Source: Candidatus Poribacteria bacterium (GTDB taxonomy: Bacteria; Poribacteria; WGA-4E; WGA-3G). From it: a DNA stretch of 64,000 nt. Positions 27,049 through 35,814 of the stretch are shown here, piece by piece (positions within the stretch are counted from its first letter, which is position 1; each line of letters starts with the position of its first letter). The notes under the pieces are model-generated. The model was given only the letters and a program-made list of their open reading frames with translations. It was not told where the DNA came from and ran no database searches. The stretch spans positions 62,001 through 126,000 of the forward strand of contig JAPPFM010000050.1 of the NCBI GenBank assembly GCA_028821605.1, read 5' to 3'. The position numbers and the translations under genes are program-made.

Positions 27049-28552
27049 ACAAGTCATACAATTCACCATATTTTGTTCGGAGGTATACCATATAAGGTTC
27101 AATCGAGAGAGGACTTCCGGTCGCACGTTCAACAATTTCCGGTGCCGTATACTTCGACCCATGTTGGTAAAGGTTCGCCTTTAACCAATCATGGAGTGTA
27201 CTGAATTCACCATTTTCAATCTCAGATGGAATTTCAGGATGCGCTTTGCTTGCAGCCGAGAAGAACTGTGCACCCAATATATTACCCAGCGTATAGCCTT
27301 GAAATGAACCACCAATCAACCCAAAATACCAATGTACATCTTGTAAAACACCGTCTTTGTCGTCCGGTGGCGCGATACCGAAGTCCGCTTCAAATCGCTC
27401 ACGCCACGCATCCGGTAAATCTCGAATCTCTAAGTTGCCTTCTAAGAGGTCCAACTCGAAATCGAAACGCAACATAACGTGTAGATTGTAGGTGACTTCG
27501 TCCGCATTTGTCCGAATGAGGGAACGCTCGACTTTATTGATCGCTCGGTGAAATGTATCTAAGGAGACAGAACCGAGCTGCTCAGGAAAAACACCTTGAA
27601 GTTGCGGATAGAAGTGTTGCCAAAATCCTCGGCTGCGTCCGACGATATTCTCCCAAAGTCTCGATTGACTCTCATGCACCCCCGATGAGGTACCACCAGC
27701 AAGCGGCGTGCCTTCTAAGTCCATGCGGATCCCCTGTTCATACAAGGCGTGTCCGGTTTCGTGCAGTGTGCTGAATAATGCATCGCCGAGGAAATCTTCT
27801 TTTGTACGGGTCGTGATTCTCACGTCACCGAGCGAGAACTTGGTCATAAAGGGGTGGTGCGTCTTGTCCTGCCGACCCCGATTCAGGTCATAGCCGAACT
27901 TCTGGGCAACCTCTAAACCGAACGCCAGTTGTTTCTCTTCAGGAAAGTATTGGTGCAAACACGAATCGTCGGCGAGAGCTTGCGACGTGATAGCAGACAC
28001 AATCGGAACAAGTTCTTGACGCAGCTCCGCAAAGACGCGCCGCACATCCGTCGCCTTCATGCCGTAATCGCTGTATTCAATGAGCGGATCTGCGATGTGT
28101 TCATATCCCGGAAAGAAATCAGCAGCCTGTCGGCTATACGCCAATGTTTTCTCCAGATACGGACGTACCCGCGCAAAGTCATTTGCCGGACGTGCTTCAG
28201 TCCACACCTGATAGGATTCCGATGTATGGTTCGTTACCTCTGCCATGAATTCAGCGGGGATTTTCGTCGCATCTTCGTAGTCTCTACGCGTGACACGGAG
28301 GAAACTCCCATCGTCAGAATCATAAGCGAGACTTTTTTCGTAAGGTTCCAAAGCGTCAAGCAGCCTTCCAATTTCCGGGTCTGTAAATTTTTCGTGCGAT
28401 AACCGGCGCAGCGTAGCACTTTGACGGGCACGAGCAGCGGCTCCACCGGGTGGCATGTAGGTAGATTGGTCCCAATAGAGCAGTCCAGCGGCGGACGATA
28501 TATCATTCGCCTCAAGCAGGCGGGCTTTGAGTTCTTGAAATTTGGATTGCAC
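27047..28552 (-). CDS. M32 family metallocarboxypeptidase (Taq carboxypeptidase type)
   Basis: A cytoplasmic zinc carboxypeptidase that trims C-terminal residues from peptides. The zinc site is HETGH (residues 264-268), with the downstream family motif HESQSRLWEN supplying the third ligand and its neighbours. The length, ~500 residues, is that of the family. Two starts are possible: ATG 28579 with no ribosome site, and GTG 28552 preceded by GGGGAG at 5 nt; I prefer the GTG. The stop codon falls inside the end of a dispersed repeat. Confidence 0.92.
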   Translation of the reverse strand: MQSKFQELKARLLEANDISSAAGLLYWDQSTYMPPGGAAARARQSATLRRLSHEKFTDPEIGRLLDALEPYEKSLAYDSDDGSFLRVTRRDYEDATKIPAEFMAEVTNHTSESYQVWTEARPANDFARVRPYLEKTLAYSRQAADFFPGYEHIADPLIEYSDYGMKATDVRRVFAELRQELVPIVSAITSQALADDSCLHQYFPEEKQLAFGLEVAQKFGYDLNRGRQDKTHHPFMTKFSLGDVRITTRTKEDFLGDALFSTLHETGHALYEQGIRMDLEGTPLAGGTSSGVHESQSRLWENIVGRSRGFWQHFYPQLQGVFPEQLGSVSLDTFHRAINKVERSLIRTNADEVTYNLHVMLRFDFELDLLEGNLEIRDLPDAWRERFEADFGIAPPDDKDGVLQDVHWYFGLIGGSFQGYTLGNILGAQFFSAASKAHPEIPSEIENGEFSTLHDWLKANLYQHGSKYTAPEIVERATGSPLSIEPYMVYLRTKYGELYDL

Positions 28553-28995
28553 AATATCTCCCCTATTCTGTTGCGTCATAGTATATTTGGTAGGTGTATT
28601 TCCTGATAAAATCCGTTCCACAATTCTATCACAACCGATTCTAAAAATCAATGGTGAATTATTAAAAGCAAAACGTCCGATCCACTTTATGAACGCGGGG
28701 GTTAAAAAACCACAAAAATCAAACACCACAGAAAACCACAGAATTTTCGGATCTCTTAAAATTGCCCGAAAACCTAAGCTACCAAAGGGTTAGAAGGTGA
28801 TTTTGAAAAATTTCATGGCGGTTAAATCGGTCAAATTTCTGTGGTGAATTTGGGGGGTAATCCCGGACCTGAAGGCGATAGAAGGCAAAGGTATTAGCAA
28901 CTTTGAAAGACAAATAAGACTGATATGTGAATTATAAATATACTATATGTTAACTTACACAATGCGTATAGATATGAAAATTATTCAACTGATAC

Positions 28996-29024
28996 GGGAC
29001 TTATGCAATTTGCTGATAAGTCCC
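28996..29024. promoter_or_regulatory. perfect inverted repeat upstream of pstS
   Basis: GGGACTTAT (28996-29004) and ATAAGTCCC (29016-29024) form a 9-bp palindrome with an 11-nt centre. It could be an operator or an RNA hairpin. The whole 28553-29210 gap has no gene I can support; it is AT-rich with these repeats. Confidence 0.35.
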
Positions 29025-29040
29025 TATGGTCCGCACGCTG

Positions 29041-29097
29041 CTGGCGAGGTGTCTTTGCTTGGGTGTTTCTGCAGATTTCCTCTAGAAACCTCGCCAG
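29041..29097. repeat. inverted repeat CTGGCGAGGT
   Basis: CTGGCGAGGT (29041-29050) and ACCTCGCCAG (29088-29097) flank 37 nt. The same arm sequence builds the tight hairpin at 44190-44210, so this belongs to a dispersed family. Confidence 0.5.
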
Positions 29098-29115
29098 TAC
29101 ATATCTTCCGAACAT

Positions 29116-29178
29116 TTGATAGTGAATTGATAAAATTCCGAATTTTGTCTTATTTTCGTAACAATTGAATGCTATAAT
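29116..29178 (+). promoter_or_regulatory. probable pst promoter region
   Basis: A perfect TATAAT stands at 29173-29178, 33 bp before the pstS start. No good -35 hexamer is found at normal distance, as expected for an activator-dependent promoter. TTGATA occurs at 29116 and again at 29127, an 11-bp direct-repeat period like that of Pho boxes, but further from the -10 than usual. Phosphate control is an inference. Confidence 0.4.
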
Positions 29179-29210
29179 TTAAGTTAGAATTCAGTAGGAG
29201 AGGTAGATTG

Positions 29211-30131
29211 ATGCGAATAAACGGTCGGATCGGTTATATGACGCTATGCCTTCTTGTCGTTTTAGTATGCGGCTTCCTCATGAATGGTTGTTCACCTAAG
29301 GATGATGCAAGCGTTGCCAAGGCAGAAGGGACACAATTCACCATCAAAAATAAAGGCTCGGATACGATGGTGAATTTGGCACAAGCGTGGGCAGAAAAAT
29401 ACACGGGGGTCAGTAGCACAGCATCCGTAGAGGTGTCAGGTGGTGGTTCCGGTACAGGTGTTGCTGCACTCATCAATGGTACGGTAGACATCGCGAACTG
29501 TAGTCGCCAAATCAAACCAGAAGAGTTAGAACTCGCGACACAAAACACCGGTAAAGTCCCACAGGAATTCATTGTAGGCTACGATGCCCTCGCAGTCTAT
29601 GTTCATCAAGATACCCCCATCGACAAAATTACGATTACGCAACTCGCCGAAATTTATGGCGAGAACGGCACAATAACCAAGTGGAGCGACCTCGGTATCT
29701 CGCATAGCGACTGCCCAAGCGACAAAATTATCCGTATCAGTCGCCAATCTAATTCGGGCACTTACTTCTATTTCCGAGAGGCACTTCTCGGCAAAAGCCG
29801 TGATTTTGGCATCGGTTCCTTGGATCTACACGGCTCTAAAGATGTTGTAGAAGTTGTTGGAAGGACCCCATGTGCGATCGGCTACAGCGGAATGGGGTAT
29901 GCAACCTCCCATGTAAAAATGTTAGAGGTTGCCGCCGATTCGGATTCGCCTTACTATCCGCCGAACCTTGAAAATGTCCTTGCCAAAACCTACCCTATCG
30001 CGCGTCCTCTGTACATGTATTCCCTCGGTGAACCGGCAGGAGAAATAAAAATGTATCTCGACTGGATTTTGTCAGCAGAAGGACAAAAGATCGTTGAGAA
30101 ACTCGGCTTTGTCCCGTTAGAAAGTAAGTAA
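29211..30131 (+). CDS. pstS: phosphate ABC transporter substrate-binding lipoprotein
   Basis: The periplasmic phosphate receptor of the Pst importer. A lipoprotein signal with lipobox FLMNGC is followed by the PBP-like domain with phosphate-contacting segments: IKNKGSDTMVNLAQAW, GGGSGTGVAAL, ISRQSNSGTYFYF. I use the ATG at 29211, 7 nt after AGGAGAGG, rather than the TTG directly before it. It is the first gene of a plus-strand run reaching phoU, with pstC 8 nt downstream. Confidence 0.95.
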   Translation: MRINGRIGYMTLCLLVVLVCGFLMNGCSPKDDASVAKAEGTQFTIKNKGSDTMVNLAQAWAEKYTGVSSTASVEVSGGGSGTGVAALINGTVDIANCSRQIKPEELELATQNTGKVPQEFIVGYDALAVYVHQDTPIDKITITQLAEIYGENGTITKWSDLGISHSDCPSDKIIRISRQSNSGTYFYFREALLGKSRDFGIGSLDLHGSKDVVEVVGRTPCAIGYSGMGYATSHVKMLEVAADSDSPYYPPNLENVLAKTYPIARPLYMYSLGEPAGEIKMYLDWILSAEGQKIVEKLGFVPLESK

Positions 30132-30139
30132 CAACAAAT

Positions 30140-31048
30140 ATGAATATCCTACGCAAAAAAAGCAGGGCGAATCTGCCGTTTTCCGAGACCGCGATTGAAT
30201 TGTTTATCCGCCTATGTGGCATTAGCTCAATCATTTTTGTATTCGGTATTTTCTTCTTCGTGTTCCGGGAGGGAGCCGGTTTCCTTTTCAACGGTTTAGA
30301 TCTCGGACAGTTTCTAACAAGCGTAGAGTGGCAACCAACCTCACTAAACAATAAACGATATGGTGCCTTCGCTTTGATTGTTGGGACCTTTAGCGTCACC
30401 GTCTTAGCGATGTGTATCGCTGTTCCATTTGGACTTGGGGCGGCAATCTTTGTATCGGAGTTCTGTAGCCCAAAACTGAGAGAAGCCTTCAAGATCATCA
30501 TCGAATTGCTCGCCGCTATCCCTTCTGTTGTATGGGGATTCATCGGACTGACTTTGATGAATCAGTTGATTATCACAGTGTTCAACGCTCCGATTGGTTT
30601 AACAATGCTCAATGGTGGCATCATGTTGGCATTAATGAGTGTGCCTATCATCGTCTCTATAGCAGAAGACGCGCTAAAAGCCGTACCAGATTCCTATCGT
30701 GAAGCGGCGGAAGCCCTCGGTGCGACCCGATGGCAGGTGGTTTACCGTGTCCTTTTACCCGCAGCGAAAAACGGATTACTCGCAGCGGTGCTGCTCGGTG
30801 CTGCACGCTCTATCGGTGAAACGATGGCGGTGCTTATGGCAACCGGACACTCCGTGAACATTCCGTCAGGACCCCTCTCTTGGATTCGCACGCTTACAGC
30901 AACAATCGCCGCCGAATTAGGCGAAGTCGCGAGAGGCGATGAACACTATCAAGTCCTCTTTATCATCGGTATTCTGCTTTTCACTATCACGTTTGTGGTG
31001 AATCTCATTGCCGACTTAGTGATTAAAGGTATCCGTCAAGAGCAGTGA
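30140..31048 (+). CDS. pstC: phosphate ABC transporter permease PstC
   Basis: An inner-membrane permease of 302 residues with six predicted helices. The EAA loop reads YREAAEALGATRWQVVYRVL. The RSIGET motif, whose Arg and Glu are known to matter for phosphate transport in E. coli PstC, is intact. It should pair with PstA. Start ATG at 30140, 8 nt after pstS. A 427-nt insertion-like segment separates it from pstA. Confidence 0.94.
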   Translation: MNILRKKSRANLPFSETAIELFIRLCGISSIIFVFGIFFFVFREGAGFLFNGLDLGQFLTSVEWQPTSLNNKRYGAFALIVGTFSVTVLAMCIAVPFGLGAAIFVSEFCSPKLREAFKIIIELLAAIPSVVWGFIGLTLMNQLIITVFNAPIGLTMLNGGIMLALMSVPIIVSIAEDALKAVPDSYREAAEALGATRWQVVYRVLLPAAKNGLLAAVLLGAARSIGETMAVLMATGHSVNIPSGPLSWIRTLTATIAAELGEVARGDEHYQVLFIIGILLFTITFVVNLIADLVIKGIRQEQ

Positions 31049-31049
31049 T

Positions 31050-31433
31050 AGACCCCGCCCTAAAGGATGGGACTTCTGCAATCATTTACAGAAGCATTCG
31101 TGCGATCAACGACCACTGCTTTCTATGAAAGACTCATGCAGCCTACTGCAACAGACGCTACCCCGACTGCGACACCGAAGTGTCCTTACGAAACTTGTTT
31201 TGAGACGTATATTTCAAATGGGATTCAGCATTACCTGTCTTTCCCTACTAACGTCTGTAAGCTACGACTTTCTGGCTACGACATCAGAGCTTTACACTAT
31301 AGGAAGTCTAACCATGAGGCGAGTAACAGCCCTCTATAGCAACCTTACACTCTGATATTATTATAGCAGATTTAATCAGTTATATGAAGAAAAAAGCGTC
31401 TACATCTCCAAACTAAAGCATGGAGTTTTGACG
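31050..31433. mobile_element. IS200/IS605-like remnant without transposase
   Basis: The interval between pstC and pstA starts with CCCCGCCCTAAAGGATGGGA and ends with CTCCAAACTAAAGCATGGAG. Both are imperfect hairpins with the TAAAG centre common at ends of IS200/IS605 elements. A CTTCTG/CAGAAG repeat follows the first. Open frames inside (e.g. 31067-31339) look like chance or decayed sequence with no TnpA or TnpB motif. On the minus strand the first end would be the right end. I read this as a non-autonomous or decayed element. Confidence 0.45.
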
Positions 31434-31475
31434 CTGAGGAAGTTGATAATATTAATTTAAGGATAACACGGAAAC

Positions 31476-32393
31476 ATGAACACCGATATGCAGGCATCAC
31501 CACAAACAATGTTCACAGAGACAGCAATTGATAAACAGAAGCGGCGGATAGAGAATGTAATGCGAATCTTCTTCCTCGTGATGACGAGCCTGATGATTCT
31601 TCCACTGCTTCTCATCATCGGTTACCTCTTCTATAAGGCACTGCCGGTCCTCTCCCTCGATTTTCTATTTACGAATCCGAAGGACAATATGCGAGCGGGC
31701 GGACTCTGGGCACCGTTCCTTGGCACAATCTATTTAGTGGTGGTTTCTCTGTTAGTGTCGGCACCCATCGGTGTGTTCGCAGCGGTGTATCTCAACGAGT
31801 ACGCCCGTGAGAATTGGTTCACACGTATTACAAATTTAGCCGTTGTAAACCTTGCAGGTGTGCCGAGCATCGTCCATGCCCTGTTCGGTGTTGGAGCATT
31901 TGTACTCTTTGCGGGTTTAGGCGAATCCATCTTAGCAGCTTCGCTCACATTGGCAATCATGACGCTTCCGGTAATTATTGCCAGCACAACGGAAGCCCTC
32001 AAAGCCGTACCTATGTCTTTCCGAGAGGCATGTTGGAACCTTGGGGCAACCCGATGGCAGACGATTCGTCGCATCGTTATTCCAAACTCCATTAGCGGCA
32101 TTTTGACGGGTGTTATATTACAAGTATCGCGCGCAGCAGGCGAAACAGCACCTATTATGTTCACGGGTGCTGTCTTTTATAAAACTATTGTAGAAGGAAA
32201 CCTTTTTGCCTATAATATAACAGAACAGTGTATGGCACTATCCCTGCACCTCTTTACAATCTCAACACAGGTTCCGGATGTCACAGAAGGCGTTCCGTAT
32301 GGGACCGCAGTTGTTCTTGTAGGTAGTGTCTTACTCGTCAATGCAGTATCAATTGCGCTAAGGGTGTATTTCCGAACTCGGAAGAAGTGGTAG
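31476..32393 (+). CDS. pstA: phosphate ABC transporter permease PstA
   Basis: A 305-residue inner-membrane permease. The EAA loop is FREACWNLGATRWQTIRRIV, and the RAAGETAP motif is complete. The C-terminal region (TQVPDVTEGVPYGTAVVLVGSVLL) is standard. It forms the translocation pathway with PstC. AAGGA lies ~11 nt before the ATG. It is followed by a dispersed repeat and then a potassium channel gene rather than directly by pstB. Confidence 0.94.
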   Translation: MNTDMQASPQTMFTETAIDKQKRRIENVMRIFFLVMTSLMILPLLLIIGYLFYKALPVLSLDFLFTNPKDNMRAGGLWAPFLGTIYLVVVSLLVSAPIGVFAAVYLNEYARENWFTRITNLAVVNLAGVPSIVHALFGVGAFVLFAGLGESILAASLTLAIMTLPVIIASTTEALKAVPMSFREACWNLGATRWQTIRRIVIPNSISGILTGVILQVSRAAGETAPIMFTGAVFYKTIVEGNLFAYNITEQCMALSLHLFTISTQVPDVTEGVPYGTAVVLVGSVLLVNAVSIALRVYFRTRKKW

Positions 32394-32396
32394 AGT

Positions 32397-32489
32397 GGTT
32401 ATCAGTTATCAGTTGTCAGTTAAAGAGACTTGTGGCAGGCAGCGTAATGATAACGGACCACAATACCCCTAACTAATGACTGACAATTC
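32397..32489. repeat. TTATCAGT-type repeat with inverted right arm
   Basis: The left arm has GTTATCAGTTATCAGTTGTC then AGTTAAAGAGACTTGTGGCAG. The right arm (32467-32489) reads CCTAACTAATGACTGACAATT, roughly complementary to the left. The ATG in this right arm is the first possible start of the next gene. Compare 23240-23297 and 36600-36682. Confidence 0.6.
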
Positions 32490-33249
32490 TAAAAACATGA
32501 ATAAAGACAGATTAAGAGCGATTATTGAAGGGAATATCTGCAGCGGTCTCATCCAGTTTCTGATTCTTGCTTCCGCTGTCGTTTTTGTGGTGGAATCTGA
32601 TAGTGAAGACCCACACGCACTTCACTTCATTATTGTGGATGGGATGTTTTTTGTCCTATTTTCGATAGAATACATCTTGCGCGTCTACATTGAGCCGAGA
32701 AAACGGGATTTCATCTTCAGCTTCTATGGCATAATAGACTTACTCGCTATTTTACCGTCCCTGTTTCTGCTGCCGGGGTTCCGTGTCCTTCGGATACTAC
32801 GGTTTCTGCGAGTTTTCAGAATCTTTAAGGCGACCCGATTTATCCTTGCAGTTGATCGGCTTACTGAAGCGTTAAACGAAATCCGGCGAGAACTCTTGGC
32901 ACTGGTCTTCCTGTCATTAATGTTAGTCTATCTCGCTGCGTGTGGTATCCACTACTTTGAAAGAGCAGTACAACCAGAAGATTTCGGCTCCATCTTCGAT
33001 TCGATGTGGTGGGCTATCGTGACACTAACAACAGTCGGTTATGGAGACGTCTATCCGATAACACCAGGTGGAAAACTTTTCACCGCTCTCGTTACGCTTG
33101 TGGGGGTGGGGTTGATCGCAATCCCATCCGGATTGTTAGCATCGGTTTTGACGGAATCACGGGTGGAACGCGAACAAATAGAGGAAAGAGAAAAAGGCAC
33201 AGAAAATCAATCCATGGAAGGCAATGACGACACGCATGCAAACGGATAG
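32476..33249 (+). CDS. voltage-gated potassium channel (Kv type)
   Basis: Six helices are predicted. The fourth is a voltage sensor with Arg at every third position (103, 106, 109, 112, 115). The pore helix and selectivity filter read TLTTVGYGD (filter at 186-191), which specifies K+. The C-terminal ~35 residues form a charged coil. The ATG at 32476 lies inside a repeat arm, so the first residues (MTDNS) derive from repeat DNA; ATG 32497 is an alternative. The 3' end overlaps the next ATPase gene by 26 bp. Confidence 0.92.
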   Translation: MTDNSKNMNKDRLRAIIEGNICSGLIQFLILASAVVFVVESDSEDPHALHFIIVDGMFFVLFSIEYILRVYIEPRKRDFIFSFYGIIDLLAILPSLFLLPGFRVLRILRFLRVFRIFKATRFILAVDRLTEALNEIRRELLALVFLSLMLVYLAACGIHYFERAVQPEDFGSIFDSMWWAIVTLTTVGYGDVYPITPGGKLFTALVTLVGVGLIAIPSGLLASVLTESRVEREQIEEREKGTENQSMEGNDDTHANG

Positions 33250-34021
33250 CCGCAACGGCTCACAAAACACGCCTGTAATTGAGATTACCGACCTGAAGGT
33301 GCGCTATGGCGACAGTCCCGCCCTGAACGGTATCTCATTTGATGTCTACCAAAACGAGATTCTCGGTATCATCGGTCCCGCGCAATCCGGTAAGACGACA
33401 CTTCTGAAGGTTATCAACAGGACCCTTGAATTTACACCCGATACAACCGTGGAAGGCTCCGTAAAACTGGATGGCGTAGACATCAGGACAATTGGCGATG
33501 TATATGGGTTACGCCGACGTATCGGTATGGTGCTCCCTTTGCCAGTTGGGTTGCCACTTTCCATATATGATAACGTTGCCTTCGCACCTCGGACAGCAGG
33601 AATCCGCGCGAAATCGGAACTGGATGAAATCGTTGAGCGATGTCTGCAGCAAGCGGCACTCTGGGACGAAGTAAAAGACCGATTAAACTCACTCGGCACC
33701 AAATTATCGGGTGGACAACAACAACGTTTGACAATCGCTCGTGCCCTTTCGCATCAACCGGAGATTCTCTGTCTCGACGAATTCTCAATCGCTGTTGATC
33801 CTGTTACAACGATGCGTATTGAAGAGGTGCTAAAAACGTTACAGTCAGAAATGACGATATTACTCGTCACGAACTTAGTGCAACAGGCGAAACGCTTGGC
33901 GAACCGCACTGCCTTTTTTCTCAACGGTGATCTCATTGAGATTGACACAACGGATGTAATTTTTTCCGAAAATCCTGCGAATCAAGCTACTTATGACTAC
34001 GTAAATGGGACGTTTGGGTAA
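33224..34021 (+). CDS. PstB-like ATPase with altered Q-loop and H-loop (paralogue 1)
   Basis: A 265-residue PstB-family domain. Walker A (GPAQSGKT, 51-58), signature LSGGQ (161-165) and the Walker B Asp-Glu (185-186) are present. The Q-loop Gln is replaced (MVLPLP instead of MVFQKP, Pro105). The H-loop His is Asn217 (VTNLVQQ for VTHNMQQ). The DEPCSALD motif has become DEFSIAVD. Its own ATP site should therefore be weak, while its signature can serve a partner's site. It overlaps the channel gene, so it is in the pst operon. Confidence 0.88.
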   Translation: MTTRMQTDSRNGSQNTPVIEITDLKVRYGDSPALNGISFDVYQNEILGIIGPAQSGKTTLLKVINRTLEFTPDTTVEGSVKLDGVDIRTIGDVYGLRRRIGMVLPLPVGLPLSIYDNVAFAPRTAGIRAKSELDEIVERCLQQAALWDEVKDRLNSLGTKLSGGQQQRLTIARALSHQPEILCLDEFSIAVDPVTTMRIEEVLKTLQSEMTILLVTNLVQQAKRLANRTAFFLNGDLIEIDTTDVIFSENPANQATYDYVNGTFG

Positions 34022-34022
34022 A

Positions 34023-34132
34023 TTGGCTATCAGCAGTCAGCAGTCGGCAATCAGAATAGTAGGGACGAGGCCCCTTGTCCACACGGGTTGGGAAACCTAA
34101 TCGCTTACGGGTTGGGAAACCCAACCCCTACG
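34023..34132. repeat. cluster of short intergenic repeats
   Basis: ATCAG/GTCAG words (34027-34055) come first. Then come a GTAGG hairpin unit (34059-34080, stem GGACGAGG with CCTTGTCC, one wobble), a degenerate unit (34084-34104) and an inverted unit GGGTTGGG-AAA-CCCAACCC (34109-34127) ending in CTACG. These match the hairpin family at 6494-6588. Confidence 0.6.
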
Positions 34133-34142
34133 TGAAAAAAAT

Positions 34143-34907
34143 ATGAATTATAGTATTGAAACTGAAAATCTCAGCCTCTGGTATGGTGATTTTCAGGCAC
34201 TCATTGATGTCAACGCAAAAATACCCGACGGCCAGATAACGTCGCTTATTGGTCCTTCTGGATGTGGGAAAACAACGTTACTTCGCTGCTTTAACCGTGT
34301 CAATGAACGCTACGGTAACGTTACAACAAAGGGAAAAATCGAGATTCTGGGAAAAAATATCTACGATGCCGATGTTTCCTTGCCGGAACTTCGGAAAGCT
34401 GTCGGTATGGTCTTTCAGAGGCCGAACCCGTTACCGATTTCGGTTTACGAAAATATCCTATTCGGATTGCGTATTCACTCGCCACTGCGGAGTATGACAC
34501 GAACAGAATCGGATCAGATTGTTGAGGAAGCACTAACATCCGTTTTTCTCTGGGAGGACTTGAAAGATAACCTGAAGGTGCGAGCGACATCCCTCCAACT
34601 TGAACAGCAGCAGAAACTCTGTATCGCCCGTCTGTTACCCCTGAAGCCGAAAATTATTCTGATGGATGAACCCTGCTCAGCGTTAGATGCAAAAGGCACG
34701 GGTGCCGTTGAAGAATTAATGGAAATCCTCGCAGGAACGTATACATTTCTAATCGTGACACATAACATGGCACAGGCGCGGCGCGTCAGTAAAGAGTGTA
34801 TCTTTATGTTCCTTGGCGAACTCATCGAACATAGAGAAACGCAGGCACTGTTTGAAGACCCACAACACGAGAAAACCGAGGATTATGTGCAGATGCGATA
34901 CGGTTAA
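34143..34907 (+). CDS. PstB-like ATPase lacking the signature motif (paralogue 2)
   Basis: A 254-residue PstB-family ATPase. Walker A GPSGCGKT (37-44), Q-loop Gln92 (MVFQRP), Walker B with Asp175-Glu176 (MDEPCSALD) and H-loop His207 (VTHNMAQ) are all intact. The LSGGQ signature is replaced by LQLEQ (151-155). Its ATP site could be catalytic only if a partner subunit supplies a signature, which paralogues 1 and 3 still do. No strong ribosome site was found before the ATG. Confidence 0.88.
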   Translation: MNYSIETENLSLWYGDFQALIDVNAKIPDGQITSLIGPSGCGKTTLLRCFNRVNERYGNVTTKGKIEILGKNIYDADVSLPELRKAVGMVFQRPNPLPISVYENILFGLRIHSPLRSMTRTESDQIVEEALTSVFLWEDLKDNLKVRATSLQLEQQQKLCIARLLPLKPKIILMDEPCSALDAKGTGAVEELMEILAGTYTFLIVTHNMAQARRVSKECIFMFLGELIEHRETQALFEDPQHEKTEDYVQMRYG

Positions 34908-34948
34908 CTGGCAGCCAATACACTGCGCGCGAATAAGATAGCCATATC

Positions 34949-35773
34949 ATGAATTCCTTGATGATGCGTCCAGAACTCAGAAAAAAAATTGTTTTGCTGA
35001 GCATTACTGTTATAATAGAGATTGTCGCGCTCATTTTCTTTTGGAATGTCCTGAAAAAAGCAGATGTAACGAATATACAAACGTCGCCAGCATCGGTTAC
35101 TGCAGACGGACTGCCGAACCTACTCGGCGATCTCAATCTGATTCTACCCATCAGTTTTTTGGCTATTTTGCTTGGGATCGCGTGCGCCTTTTACGTAGAA
35201 GAATGGCTTTCAGCGACAAATTGGGTTCGGCGTTTCATCGAAAGTCAGGTCGCCCTTTTGACTGGCATCCCTTCACTTTTGTATGGTCTTTTGGCAGTCG
35301 CTGTTTTCTTCGGCTATGCTAGCGTTTTCAAAGCGACTCTTCAGAATGCGGAAGGATCCGCTTTAGCAGGAACACCCTTTCAGCGTAACACCGCCCTATT
35401 TTACACGGAGACGTTAATCTTCATTTTGACCGTAATGCCAGTTGCAATCAAGACGACGCAGAAAGCACTCCGATCAGTGGAAACACCAATCCGTGAATCC
35501 GCTTACACGTTAGGTGCCACCCAATGGCAAGTCCTAACGAAACAGATCGTGCGACGTGCTTTTCCACGGATCCTTGCGGGAGGATGTAGAGCGATGGCTC
35601 GTGCATTCGCCGCTGCTGCATTGCTTGTCGCCATTCAGGCATGGAGTTATACAACGGAACTCAGAGGGTTTCCCGACAGATTCATTCTATTTTTAGGAGG
35701 CACCCTGCTATTGAGTAACGCCTCCAGTTTCCTTATTGAAGTATACGTTCCGGGTTCAACACAACACAATTGA
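34949..35773 (+). CDS. extra PstA/PstC-like permease lacking the GET motif
   Basis: A 274-residue permease related to PstC/PstA. Helices, the GIPSLLYGL segment and the EAA loop (IRESAYTLGATQWQVLTKQI) are kept. Where PstC reads RSIGET and PstA RAAGET, this protein reads RAFAAA (218-223): the Arg remains but Gly-Glu-Thr is gone. Phosphate movement through it is therefore doubtful. It lies between PstB-like paralogues 2 and 3, and only one such extra permease is present, so it may dimerise with itself or replace a partner. Confidence 0.8.
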   Translation: MNSLMMRPELRKKIVLLSITVIIEIVALIFFWNVLKKADVTNIQTSPASVTADGLPNLLGDLNLILPISFLAILLGIACAFYVEEWLSATNWVRRFIESQVALLTGIPSLLYGLLAVAVFFGYASVFKATLQNAEGSALAGTPFQRNTALFYTETLIFILTVMPVAIKTTQKALRSVETPIRESAYTLGATQWQVLTKQIVRRAFPRILAGGCRAMARAFAAAALLVAIQAWSYTTELRGFPDRFILFLGGTLLLSNASSFLIEVYVPGSTQHN

Positions 35774-35814
35774 CCTTTATGAGATAAACGGAGAGGCAAT
35801 CCCAACCTCCGACG

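Noticed and set aside
28603-28960. Possible RNA gene in the long gap before pstS
   Set aside because: I looked for tRNA arms and known riboswitch cores and saw none; only AT-rich sequence with short repeats.
31067-31339. 90-codon frame between pstC and pstA
   Set aside because: Low-complexity, no recognisable domain, and flanked by hairpins of an IS-like element; probably not a gene.
34023-34132. Rho-independent terminator between PstB-like genes
   Set aside because: Hairpins match a dispersed repeat family and lack a T-run on the plus strand.
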